A program made the position numbers and the translations under genes. Shown here piece by piece: positions 12,551 through 22,209 of a stretch of 64,000 nt of DNA. The stretch spans positions 1-64,000 of the forward strand of contig CAMPDV010000684.1 in the NCBI GenBank assembly GCA_946699065.1. Direction: 5' to 3'. The stretch comes from Loxodes magnus (lineage: Eukaryota > Ciliophora > Karyorelictea > Loxodida > Loxodidae). A model generated the notes under the pieces. It had not been told where the DNA came from and made no database searches. It was given only the letters and a program-made list of their open reading frames with translations. Every line of letters starts with the position of its first letter. The first letter of the stretch is position 1.

Positions 12551-13680
12551 TTTACAAATATTTCTTATAATAATAATAATAATGTAAACTAAATGTTAAG
12601 AGTTTTGGAGTTCTTTGGGATTCCAACCGATTTCACTCTGCCTTTTTTTTAACGAGGATGTATACCACGGCCTTTTTTTGAATGTGGGTGGCTACCACAA
12701 TGAATTTTCCATGTTACCACTAAATAATTTCTATTTATAAATTCCTGAGTCGATTATTCAAAGTTTTTTTAACATCCTTCATGTTTTTATTTCTTCTCTT
12801 TTTTTCAAATTTTATCATTTTTAACAATTTTTTAATAAGTGATATTTCGACCTACAACATCAACAATTTGTTGTCTATTTTTTTTTATTCAACTAAGGCA
12901 AAAATAATTTTTCTATTTGTTCTATTCTTTTAATTAGACTTTTATCAACATTTTATTCTATATTTATTTCTTAATCTTTTGCTAAGAAGGGAGGACTTCA
13001 TACTCATGTTTATCCCTTGTTTGAAATTATTTTAAGACTGAGTATAGAGCTATTGTTCTGTCACAATATTGTTTTATATAAGCAATTTCCTAAGAATTAA
13101 TAGTTCGTTATTTTAATCCTCAATTTATTCATAAGCTCTCTAATTCTTTCTCCTTGATTATATGTTTCTTCTTCATATTTAGAAATTAATTTTTTCATCT
13201 TTTCCATTTCAATTGAAAGCGAAGTGCTCTCATTAACTTGTCCAACCATTACTTTGCTTTCTGAAGAGGAGCTTGATAAGTGTTCCATTGATTTCTACTT
13301 CTTCTCTAGTTCTTTGTTAACTCTTCTTCTTGCGTTCCTTGCCTAATTTTTAGATAGTCGAATGTTCTATTCCATTTCCATTTTTTTTTACAAATATTTC
13401 TTAGATGTTGTAATTAAGGAATATTAACAAGCTACTTCAGAAAAATTAATTATGAAATAGATAAAAAAATAAAACATTATGCAAAATTATAATTTAATTT
13501 CCTTAAAAATTTCTAGCAAATTAAAAAATTTATAACTTAGATTGAACAAATTGAAATAAATAGAAATATATGGTAATATATTTAACTCTATTTAAGCTAT
13601 TAACATTAAGCTAAAGTAAATATATTTTAAATTTTTACAATTCTAAAATCATATTTAATTAGATTATCTTTAATTCAAAT
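12480..13680 (+). repeat. LINE 5'-leader-like AT-rich repeat (interrupted by the 12568-13386 insertion)
   Basis: The 12480-12567 plus 13404-13680 sequence recurs at 55800-56160, 59860-60200 and, more diverged, 18830-19260. Each copy lies just upstream of an ORF1 start (13728, 56210, 60309, 19266). Shared landmarks are a TTAGTTCTTAT-like stretch, GT/CAATTAAGGAA, ATGCAAAATTATAATTTAA and AGCAAATTGAA. I infer a conserved 5' leader or promoter region of this LINE group. Confidence 0.55.
12568..13386 (-). mobile_element. Inserted ORF1-type retroelement, antisense, with 17-bp target-site duplication
   Basis: The insertion is absent from copy 2 (empty site near 55870-55885). It is flanked by TTTACAAATATTTCTTA at 12551-12567 and 13387-13403. 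On the minus strand it starts near 13380 with ATG and reads MEQNIRLSKNQARNARRR, then a Ser run (LSSSSS), a charged coiled coil, and GQTWVWSPP. In a second frame it gives a basic C-terminus, KKGRGIHPRQKKGRV. The 3' end is AACATTTAGTTTAC plus ATT repeats. The parts match the element at 4189-5384 and, at the WVW motif, those near 31400 and 60850. It has one apparent frame change and no RT. Confidence 0.75.
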
Positions 13681-13727
13681 TTATATCTAAGTTAAACTCT
13701 AATAGAAAAAAGATGGAAGAATAAAGA

Positions 13728-14813
13728 ATGACGCTTAACAACTCTCAATATGAGGAGAAGGAGTTTAGCAACCTATAATCCAACCCTAGTAGCAGGCAAC
13801 CTTCATACTTTACAATAAACAATCTTACACCTAGCTAGATACTCCCCCAACCGCCAAAAAGTAAAAAAACAAAATCTAATATAATAAAAATTGGCGAGTC
13901 AATTCTAGATCTCGTAACAGCAAGAGAAAGACTAGTCAATAGTCGTAGTAGAGTTAACAAAAATGATACAGAAGCTCAAGGTGGAAATAATATGAGCAAG
14001 CAATTGTTAGGTAAAAATATTCAAAATTCCACAAGAATAAAATTTCGATTTGAGCATGAAATCTAGTTTAATTCGAGATAATCTTGAAACTCTAGGATAG
14101 AGTTGGCGACGGACAAGTAAAGTATTTTCGAATAAAAAAAAAGGGTATAATGCACGAAACAGAAATGAAGCAAAAGTAGCAACCCTCTTCCTCAAATATT
14201 CATAGTTGAAATACCCTAATAGAATTGCAAGCTCGCATCGCTCCGAAAATCTGAAATTGAACTCCTCAGCAAAAAAAGCAGACTAAGAACAAAAAAAATT
14301 ACATATGTAATTCAACTGGGCATCTCTATCGTAATTATCCGAATTTCTAAGAAAGTAGAAGAAATAATGAACTAGACTCTATAACAAGAGTAACAGAAAA
14401 AAAGCCTAAATAATAAAGCAATAAGAATTAATGTTCGCTTTAAGGTAAACTCTATAAAGAAAACAGTCAAGAAAGAATCAAGAATCATAAGTTTGAATGA
14501 GAAATTTTATTACTAAGAAGACACATATAATGCTGATTGGAGTAATAAAAAAAGTCATCTCGTTTTTAGCAAGAAAAGATTAATCGCTACGAGATTAAAA
14601 TATGCGAAAAAATATTTCTTTACTTTTAATTCCTCTATTTTTTTATAAACAAAAATCCCTTCTTAAAAATACCAAAAAAAATGTTTATAGAGCGAGACAC
14701 CAAATCGTTGAAGAGTTGCTCTTTAAATTTTATATTAAAAATAGTAATCTCATACTTCTTTTTGAAGTAATTGATAAAAAACAATTATATCAGACTCAAC
14801 AATGAGATATCTA
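13728..14813 (+). CDS. LINE ORF1-type protein with degenerate zinc knuckle
   Basis: From ATG 13728 the reading starts MTLNNSQYEEKEFSNLQ and has a Ser/Pro/basic stretch (PQPPKSKKTKS). It later holds a gag-like knuckle near 14300, YICNSTGHLYRNYPNF, in which the outer cysteines look replaced. Near 14520 it has DWSNKKSHLVFSKKR, similar in place to the DWDWYKIP segment of the 60309 ORF1. Frame changes are likely, so this copy is probably decayed. Only the first 180 bp are shared with copy 2 (56210-56399), where the duplication ends. The known role of LINE ORF1 proteins is RNA binding and chaperoning. Confidence 0.5.
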
Positions 14814-14819
14814 TTTATT

Positions 14820-15400
14820 AAAAAAAAAAATTTTAAATATTGAAATTTCTTATCTTTTCATTAAAATAAGATAAAAAAAATAAATATTATATATGTAATG
14901 AGTATCCCATTTATTTAAATTCTTCTTCCTCTTAATAATATTTTTTTAGTTTTTATTAACTCTTTCTATGAATCTTATTGTTCATTCTGAATAATTAGAT
15001 ATTCTTTATGAAATAGGAGCCATTTATTATTTTATAATAAATTTCTTAGTATAAAACTCTAAATCGAAATGTTATAAATAATATTTTTTTCCTTGAGAAA
15101 TAAGTTTTGTCTAAATAGTTTATCATTTTCTAAAGTTTTAAAATCTCTAAAAATTTTAGTCGCTAGAAATAATAACGAAATAAAAAATTTATCTTAAATA
15201 GAACCTTACATTTGTACTAACAAATGAATCCATGAAAAGAATCTTTCATTTTTAATTTCATTAAACTTTTAAAACAGAAGAAACTTATTAAACTTTTTAA
15301 CTGTTTTAAAAGTATAAAATTTAAAACTACAGTATTCATAGAGTTTAATTTAAAAAATTTATGATTGTTTTAAACGCTATAAAATTAAAAAAAATATTTT
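14820..15400. other. AT-rich spacer
   Basis: I see nothing supportable here. It separates the ORF1 segment from the antisense RT fragment. Confidence 0.5.
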
Positions 15401-17300
15401 AACAATTATTCTTATTATTCAAAATATTCTAAGACGCATTTTTTTTCCCTTTTCATTTTTACTTCTTATGGGCTATTCTATTCTCTTATTTTGTATAAAA
15501 ATTTTATTTGCTAAGTAACATGATATTTACTTAATGTTCTACTTTTTTTTTTCAAATCTCACTTCTATTGAATTTTCTTTATTTTTTTCATTTTCTATTA
15601 TTTACTACTTTTTCATGCGTTCATTTTTTTAAATGCAGATTCCATGTTTTACTTTTTCCAATTAGTTTTACTTTTATAAGACTTCTTCTTTTTATTTCTA
15701 TTCTTTTATGAAGGCTATGGCATCTAACTTATTCAAAACATCCTGCATATATTTTTATGTACTATTCTTTTCTTTTTATTCTATCATAGATGCATGTTTT
15801 TTATCTTCCATACATTTAAAAATCTAGCTATTATCATGTTAAATTGTTTTTGTTTTTTTTTATCCTTTTTTTTCAAGAATGATTTTGCCTTTTAATCATT
15901 GATTTTCATTTAAATTATTTCTTCACAATAGAAGTTTGCAAGTAGTTTAATTATCTATTCCGGTATTTTAGATTGCTTAAGATTTTTATATATATTTTCG
16001 TTGTACTGAGTCAACAGCTTTCTTAATATCCTTTTATATTGCTAAAATTAATTTTTTGTTCCGCTTTGATTATACCTATGCTATTCTTAGATTGAAGATT
16101 TATAGCGCTCATGATTTTCCTTTTTGAAACCATATTAGTATTCTCTTTCATCATTATGAAAATATCCTTGCACTTGCTAGAATACTAATCGTCAAAAATT
16201 TTAAAAGAATGTTTACTAAAGAGATTGGTCTATAGTTCATTGGGTTCATCTATCCTCCTTTATTTTATATTAATATTATATTAACATTTCATTTTTTAAA
16301 TGGATTCTGGTTTCTAGTCAACCAATTAGGTAATACGGTGCCTTCATGTCCTGCGTTGCAAGTACTCTTCCAATAGATGCCACCACAAACAAGTAAGGAT
16401 GTGCCCGATGTGTGATAAGCCTTACTTTTTTAAGGGTTCTCTCTATCGATGCGAAGGGTCGACTAAAGGGAACCAAAATCGAGATCTCAGAGTTATCCTG
16501 ATTTTACATGTCGCTATTCTGATTAGGAATTTAGAAAACAACAAAGACATGACTGAGATCCCAAATAACTATTATTTATAAGAATTTAATCTAATTGGGT
16601 CATTTGACTCAAATAATGGAATGTTCTCTAACTCCAGCCTTTGGAAGAATTTAAAGAGTGAATGCAATCAATTTTGATTATAAAAACGGAGAGATGAAGA
16701 TAAGAATCAAAGAGACCAGATGAAGCTAGAAAAATTTCTAGCCTATTATTAATAATTAAATTTGGTTTCTTTATTTTTTAGTTTTGAACTAAACAATGGT
16801 GGTACCACGCTAATATAAATTAATTTAATTTTATTTATTTATTTATTATTATTTCATCCCCTAAGTTATTGCTATCTCTTAAATCATTTTAGCTATCATT
16901 TTTTAAGTTACTTCTATTAACTTTTTCCCTCCTACTAAAATTGCTCCTACTTATATTTCATCAGGCTTTGCTGCTTTCCATTTCGTCAATTAGTTAATTT
17001 TTTCTCAAATTTCATATTTGTTTACCACTATTTGTCTCTTTTTTAAGTATTTAGTTGGTAAATTATTATCGCTATTTTCATATAACTGCTATCATTGGTT
17101 CCTGAAAACCTTAGCATCTTCTTTGATAAGGGTGCTAACTAATTATTTTTTCTATTAAGCTGATTTTTTAGTTTATTCCACATTTCTGTCAGTTTTCATT
17201 TATTTGCATTGTCATAAATAGGTCAAGCTAGTTTCTTTTATCTTTTTCCTTGATTAAATGTATTTTATCTTATTCTTTGGTATTCTCTATATTTCCTTTT
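15400..17300 (-). mobile_element. Antisense LINE reverse transcriptase fragment, split by a family-B SINE
   Basis: On the minus strand 17300-16850 reads toward the RT start motif (KAAKPDE, around 16970; GKAAGPDG in canonical LINEs). After the repeat at 16313-16830 it continues with RT fingers/palm sequence: VDSVQR, then IPEQIIKLLANFY, about 15930-16030. It is closely related to the antisense LINE at 56404-58110, which lacks the inserted repeat. It is 5'-truncated near 17300, has several frame changes, and I could not find the catalytic YADD-type motif. It is a decayed fragment. Confidence 0.65.
16313..16830 (+). mobile_element. SINE-like repeat, family B, copy 2
   Basis: This is a diverged copy of the repeat at 5636-6170, inserted in the antisense LINE fragment. 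The sequence at 56700-56770 shows the uninterrupted target. Flanks suggest an imperfect target-site duplication of about 14 bp ending ATTTCAT (before 16300 and near 16850). The tail is TTTA/TTA-rich. An independent insertion with the same 5' start as copy 1 argues for a true SINE rather than random truncation. Confidence 0.75.
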
Positions 17301-18328
17301 TTTTGATAATGAAATAACAAAAATATTAATAAAAAATTGTAATAATCATAGAAGTTTATTTATATTAAATTAAATATTAAATCTTTCTTAAATTATTTAA
17401 AATAAAAATAAATTACTTTTATTATGAAAAATTCTTCTAACTTAATTTATAATTTTTTATTATATATAATTATATGGATTAAAAGTAAAAAATAAATTAG
17501 ATGTTATTATTATAATTAGTTATATAATTCTCAATTATCTCCAACTAAAACTATTTATTAGTTTTTATTAAAACTTTTTTAAATAAAAATGATTATTTTG
17601 ATTTTATTAGAATCTTAGACAATTTATTAATTAATAAAAATTCCCATTTAATAAGCTATAGCTAAATTTTTATTAATATGCTTATCAAATAAATTATGAA
17701 GTAGTATTTAGTTAACTAAGATATTAATGTTTGATATTATATTATGCTAAATTAAAAATATTAAGAAAATATTCTAATTTCTAATTTTATTATAATTAAA
17801 TTAAATAAATCTAAAAAGTATTAAATTTATAATTTATAAAGATAAATTTATTATAATTAGTACTATTAATTTTATTTAATTCTACATACCTCTTTTTAAA
17901 TAGATTCTATTTTTTATATATTATTTAAAGTATCTATTAAAAATATGCTTTTATTTTTAGTATTTGATAGTAGCAAAGATTTAATTAATTAATAATAATT
18001 AAAATAGTATTTAAAAGAGTAATAATGTATTGTAATAGTTTATATGTTATATAAATAGTATTAATTATAAGTTATTTATTTTTAATTATATTGTTTCAAA
18101 TTTGAATAATAAGAGACTTATAGCTTTCAATTTTAAATATAAAGTAACTATTTATTAACATAGTATCATTATATTATAATCTTTTATATATTTACATTTT
18201 TTATTTTTAGTATTTTAAAATTTCTCAAATTAAGTATTTAAGTTTATTATCATAAAGAGTTTTCTTTTCAATTATGAATAATTCTATAAATTAACATATT
18301 AAATAAGGAGTAAAAAAGGAATAGTTAA
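17300..18328. other. AT-rich spacer
   Basis: There is no protein-like reading that I trust and no RNA gene. Some stretches (for example TATTTGATAGTAG near 17960) resemble the spacer near 2200, so it may be an old relative of that DNA. Confidence 0.5.
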
Positions 18329-18343
18329 TTCTCAATATAATAA

Positions 18344-18659
18344 TTAATTAATTAATTTCAACTAAAAAAGTTTTTGGAATGGAAACTCCTTTCCGATTAC
18401 ACGACCCGACGCTCTCTTTTTATGGAATAACGGGGATATCCTTTTGTGCTCCAGGCACAGTTGCTAGGGAGCTCCAGTGCTATGAGCAGCCAGGTTTCAA
18501 GCCCCTACCAAGAGCGGATAATCTCAAGACAGCGTTCTCTTCAGAAAATGACTCTGACCAGGGACTTTCTCAGCGACAGGAAAGGAACTTGTTCCTAGCC
18601 ACAAAACCAGAAAGTTTAATCACGAAGGTCATTCTCAGCTCCCACCATCTTTCAATTAT
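18344..18659 (+). mobile_element. SINE-like repeat, family A, copy 2
   Basis: This is a full-length copy flanked by a 15-bp target-site duplication, TTCTCAATATAATAA (18329-18343 and 18660-18674). The A-box-like AGGCACAGTTG is at 18453-18463 and the B-box-like GTTTCAAGCCC at 18494-18504. The spacing of 41 bp is close to that in tRNA genes. The 3' end is CCACCATCTTTCAATTAT, as in copy 1, with no long poly-A. Confidence 0.85.
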
Positions 18660-18829
18660 TTCTCAATATAATAAGATTAATATTTTAAAATAATAAATAA
18701 TGAAAAATAACAAATGACTACAAAATTTTATCTAAAGAGATATCTAAAAATAAAAAAATGAATCCAATATGATTATATAACTAAAGAAAATTTAATATAC
18801 ATTATAAAAAATATTAAAGCTATAAAGTT

Positions 18830-19260
18830 AAGCAATATTTAAGTTAACAAAAAACAAATTTATTCTTATTTATTTAATAAGATAGTAAACCTTATATAAA
18901 TATTATAAATTAAACTATTTATTAATCTTTAATTTATTTCTTATCAATTATTTATAAAATTTTCTAAGACTCTGTAATTAAGAAAAATTTAAATAATAAA
19001 ATCCAACAATATGCAAAAATATACTTACTAGAAATTATACCAAATTATAATTTTTACTATATTAAAATTTTTAACTAACTTTTTTATTTGATAAGATTTT
19101 GTTAAAATAATTTACATTAATAGAAATATATTGGATAGCATATTTTTCTTAATTTAAAATAATAAAGTTCAGTTAAATTAAATATTCAAATTATTTAAAT
19201 TATTTAATAATCTATTATTGGATTTTTATTATAATAATATAAAATGGATATAATAAATAA
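18830..19260 (+). promoter_or_regulatory. LINE 5' leader (diverged copy of the shared 5' repeat)
   Basis: This AT-rich leader lies directly upstream of the ORF1 start at 19266 and is alignable by eye with 55800-56160 and 59860-60200. Landmarks are TTTCTTATCAATTAT, GTAATTAAG and ATATGCAAAAATA. I infer it holds the LINE promoter. No motif can be named with confidence. Confidence 0.4.
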
Positions 19261-19265
19261 AAAAA

Positions 19266-21407
19266 ATGGACATGTACAAAAATTCGCAAGATTTCTTTCT
19301 TAGCGACTCTTCTTTATCTAAAAATAAAGAAGCTGCTTTCTAAAACGATGAGCATAGGCAGATGCTCAACTACTTTTATGAAATAGACATGGAATCGCTG
19401 CAACTTAAATCCGTTGATAATATCATGAAATTACTAAGAAATTTGCTAAAGAGCTGCAGTTAATGCCAAATTAATAGATATCTTCGAATTCCACTAAGAC
19501 AGCTTGGCAATTCTTTAAAACGTGGACATTAATTGAAGACTAATCTCAAATATAGGAAATATACTTATAGGTAAAAAGACTAGCTTGTTACTTCAACCTC
19601 TACGATGGTATCTAAAATATCCAATATACAGTAAGATACTTTAGATACTTAGGATATTTAAGATATTTCTTTAATTAAAAACTAAAATTAAATTTAAATA
19701 CAAAATTAATAAGAGACTATAAAAATTCAACAATTCAATACACAAAATAGCATTAAAATTCAATAGCAGATTTCAATAGACATTTAAACTGATTACTAAG
19801 AGAAGTTTGATATTACATACTTAACTGATCTTGAGATTTAAAATGCGTAACTTTAAGAAAAAATTGCAAAATTAAAATATAAAATTTAAAGCAAGATAGA
19901 AGAGGCAAATACTTTTGAAAATTAAAGGCTAAGTGAAAGCAAAAATCTTAAATTTCGAATTTAAAAACTCATAACTAAAAATAATTCTCTGTAAGAAAAG
20001 CTAATACATATATATGAGTAACACAATAAAGAAACTTTAAACATTAAATCACAATATAAAATACACTTAGAATAATACCAAAATTATTTATTTAAAGCTC
20101 AAAAGTAAATTAAGAAAATCTAGAATAAAAATTAAATCTTAAGGTTTGATAATTAGTAGAAATAGTTAATGCTTTAGTCCAAATAATTTGTAAATAATGC
20201 TACAAATAAATAATAATCAATATAAACGAATACTGATCTTTCCTTAACTTAAATATAAGAATTGGAAACTTAGAGTTAACTTCTCACTTAGACTTAATAG
20301 CAAAGTATAGTAAAACAAGCTATGCTTAGTGAGGAGCTAATGAACATGACACAATCATTTAAACTACAAGATGAGGCAATACTTGCTTCCAAGTAAGAAG
20401 CCCAAAATATTATAAACAACTTGGTTACTCAAATTTAATTCATTCAAGCTGAATTGAGTAAATGTAATTTGAGACATAATGAAGTATAATAACATCTTAG
20501 GGAGGTAGAAACTCTTAACTAAAATCTCAAAGGTGAAAATTTTCATTTATTAAGCAAAATAGATCAGATCGACTAAAAGGTACATTCACTCACAGTCAAT
20601 TGCCAGTAACAACAGGCTTAATGTTAATTATTACAAAATGAGAATTATTAAATATCATAGGAACTGAGCTTTCAAAAAAATAAATATGACAAATCAGTCA
20701 AAAGCCTTTTTACATAAACAATCACTCCTCAGGCATAGAATGAATAAACATAAATTGAAATTCAATTCAGCAACTAAATTTCTCAAGAAACTATATCGAC
20801 TTTAGATTCAACTACTGATACAGACTTATTATTCTTAGATCAATCTACCTAGTGCGACTTCGTTGAATTGAAGTATACAAAGTTGTAGAATTTATATGAT
20901 AAATTAAACAAATAATTTATCAATTAAGATATATAGAGTGTCTACTAAAGGCTTGTCTCGTGTTAATAAAAATAGTTTTGAGAAAAGGAAACACAAACCT
21001 GTTTAAAAATTAATAGCAAAGATGCTTGAACATGAACAGAAAAAGGGAAATTAATAAGCAATTATAGTTAGACAAGAATCATGGAGTTAAAGAATTAGGT
21101 TATTTAAACTTAAAATTCTATCAAGGCTAAGGATGAAGGAACAATAACAGTAGTTACCAATCATTAGCTAGTTGCTTCTTAACAAGAACTATAAATCACA
21201 AAATAGAATAATGGAAAACTGTAAGAGTAATATAATGAATTAAACGGATTATATGTTTAACTCATGCAGGATTATGAGCATCAAGTAGAATTGAAGCTAA
21301 ATGTTTATGCATAAATTTCAGAAATATAGAGAAAATAATAAGATGTTAAAACTCAATCTTACTTGAAAGAAATAATGAAACGCTTCAACATAAACACTTT
21401 TAATTGA
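19266..21407 (+). CDS. LINE ORF1, long coiled-coil protein
   Basis: The reading runs from ATG 19266 (MDMYKNSQDFFLSDSS) to TGA 21405-21407, about 713 residues. From about residue 140 on it is dominated by Gln/Lys/Glu/Leu heptad-like sequence (for example LQEKIAKLKYKI and ELSKCNLRHNEVQ), which predicts long coiled coils. Three TGA codons near 20980-21030 read as Trp. For 19439-19580 the next frame also looks protein-like, so one frame slip there is possible. LINE ORF1 proteins bind RNA and often multimerise through coiled coils, but this one is unusually long and shows no zinc knuckle in this frame. Confidence 0.65.
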
Positions 21408-22209
21408 TTAAATTTAAGAAGATTAGCAGATTGAAATTTTAGAAAATTCAAATATCTAGACATCATATGTGATGAATTGGGATAGCCAAACAAAATTTGG
21501 AAAGAGAAGTTGAAGAGATGCCAAATTTAACCAAGACACTTTAAACTTAAAATAGTCAAAATTTGGGTTTAATGAAGTAAATATTGAAGAGATTTTAAAT
21601 AAATACGAATTTAAAGACGCCTAACTAATTCAATTTATAAGGTCCAATAAATGATGAAATTAGAATCTTTTCACTTTAGTAGGCAATAGATTTATAACTT
21701 TATCTTGCAAACTAAACCATGCTACGTGTGATGGAAATGAAATAGATATAAAAATCGATAATAAATTGAGCGAAAAGTACGATTCATTAACATTATTCAT
21801 TATAATAAGTTACAGGTAATATATCAAAAATTGCCCCAAATTGCTTAACATATAAATTCATCAAAATGAGAAGATTCTCTGTATTTATGAGCCAGGAATA
21901 AAAGGAGGAGTTTTGACTTCATCATAAGAAATTCATCGATTTATAAAAAACGGAAATTATATAGTTAAAACGCTGCTATAAACCGATTTTAGAATTAACT
22001 ATATTGTCCTTTAAAAAATAACTAAGACTCAAAGGAGGTGTAGAGAACAATGTAGAATAACCATATTAATGCAAACAAGAATTTGGGAATTAAGAAATAA
22101 AGATGCCAATCGATAAGCAAAGAGAGATAGGCATAATAAAGCTTGGACATATTAACATAAATGGAATTGGAAGCAAGCAATTAAACGTGGAAGAATTTAT
22201 ACGAAATAA
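21391..22209 (+). CDS. Second LINE frame between coiled-coil ORF1 and EN-RT ORF
   Basis: In frame 1 a protein-like reading of about 270 codons follows the end of the coiled-coil frame. It includes NWDSQTKFGKRSW, NEVNIEEILNKYEF, CKLNHATCDGNEID and a basic C-terminus, CREQCRITILMQTR. It ends at TGA 22207-22209 and so overlaps the start of the EN-RT ORF by about 100 nt. It could be a separate protein, or the C-terminal part of ORF1 reached by a +1 shift near 21390, where frames 0 and 1 both look coding. I do not recognise a family. Confidence 0.5.

Larger units (their letters stand above)
1..13907 (+). repeat. Large direct segmental duplication, copy 1
   Basis: This block reappears in the same orientation at 44287-56399, an offset of 44286 bp. 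Position 1 matches 44287 exactly, so the duplication may extend left of the window. Copy 1 is longer because it carries two insertions absent from copy 2 (4189-5384 and 12568-13386). It also lacks about 225 bp that copy 2 has (near 8248). The shared sequence stops near 13907, inside a LINE ORF1. By eye, similarity is near-complete over 1-733 and about 2200-4188 and a few percent lower elsewhere. Whether this is a true duplication or two assembled haplotypes cannot be told from sequence alone. Confidence 0.95.

Noticed and set aside
12568-13386. bZIP-like basic region plus coiled coil (KNQARNARRR) suggesting a transcription factor
   Set aside because: The spacing does not fit the bZIP signature, and the related element at 4189-5384 plus the (ATT)n tail indicate a retroelement ORF1.
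18379-18693. 104-codon frame, the longest under the standard code
   Set aside because: It lies in a SINE with target-site duplications and is broken or shifted in the other copies, so coding is probably incidental to the higher GC.
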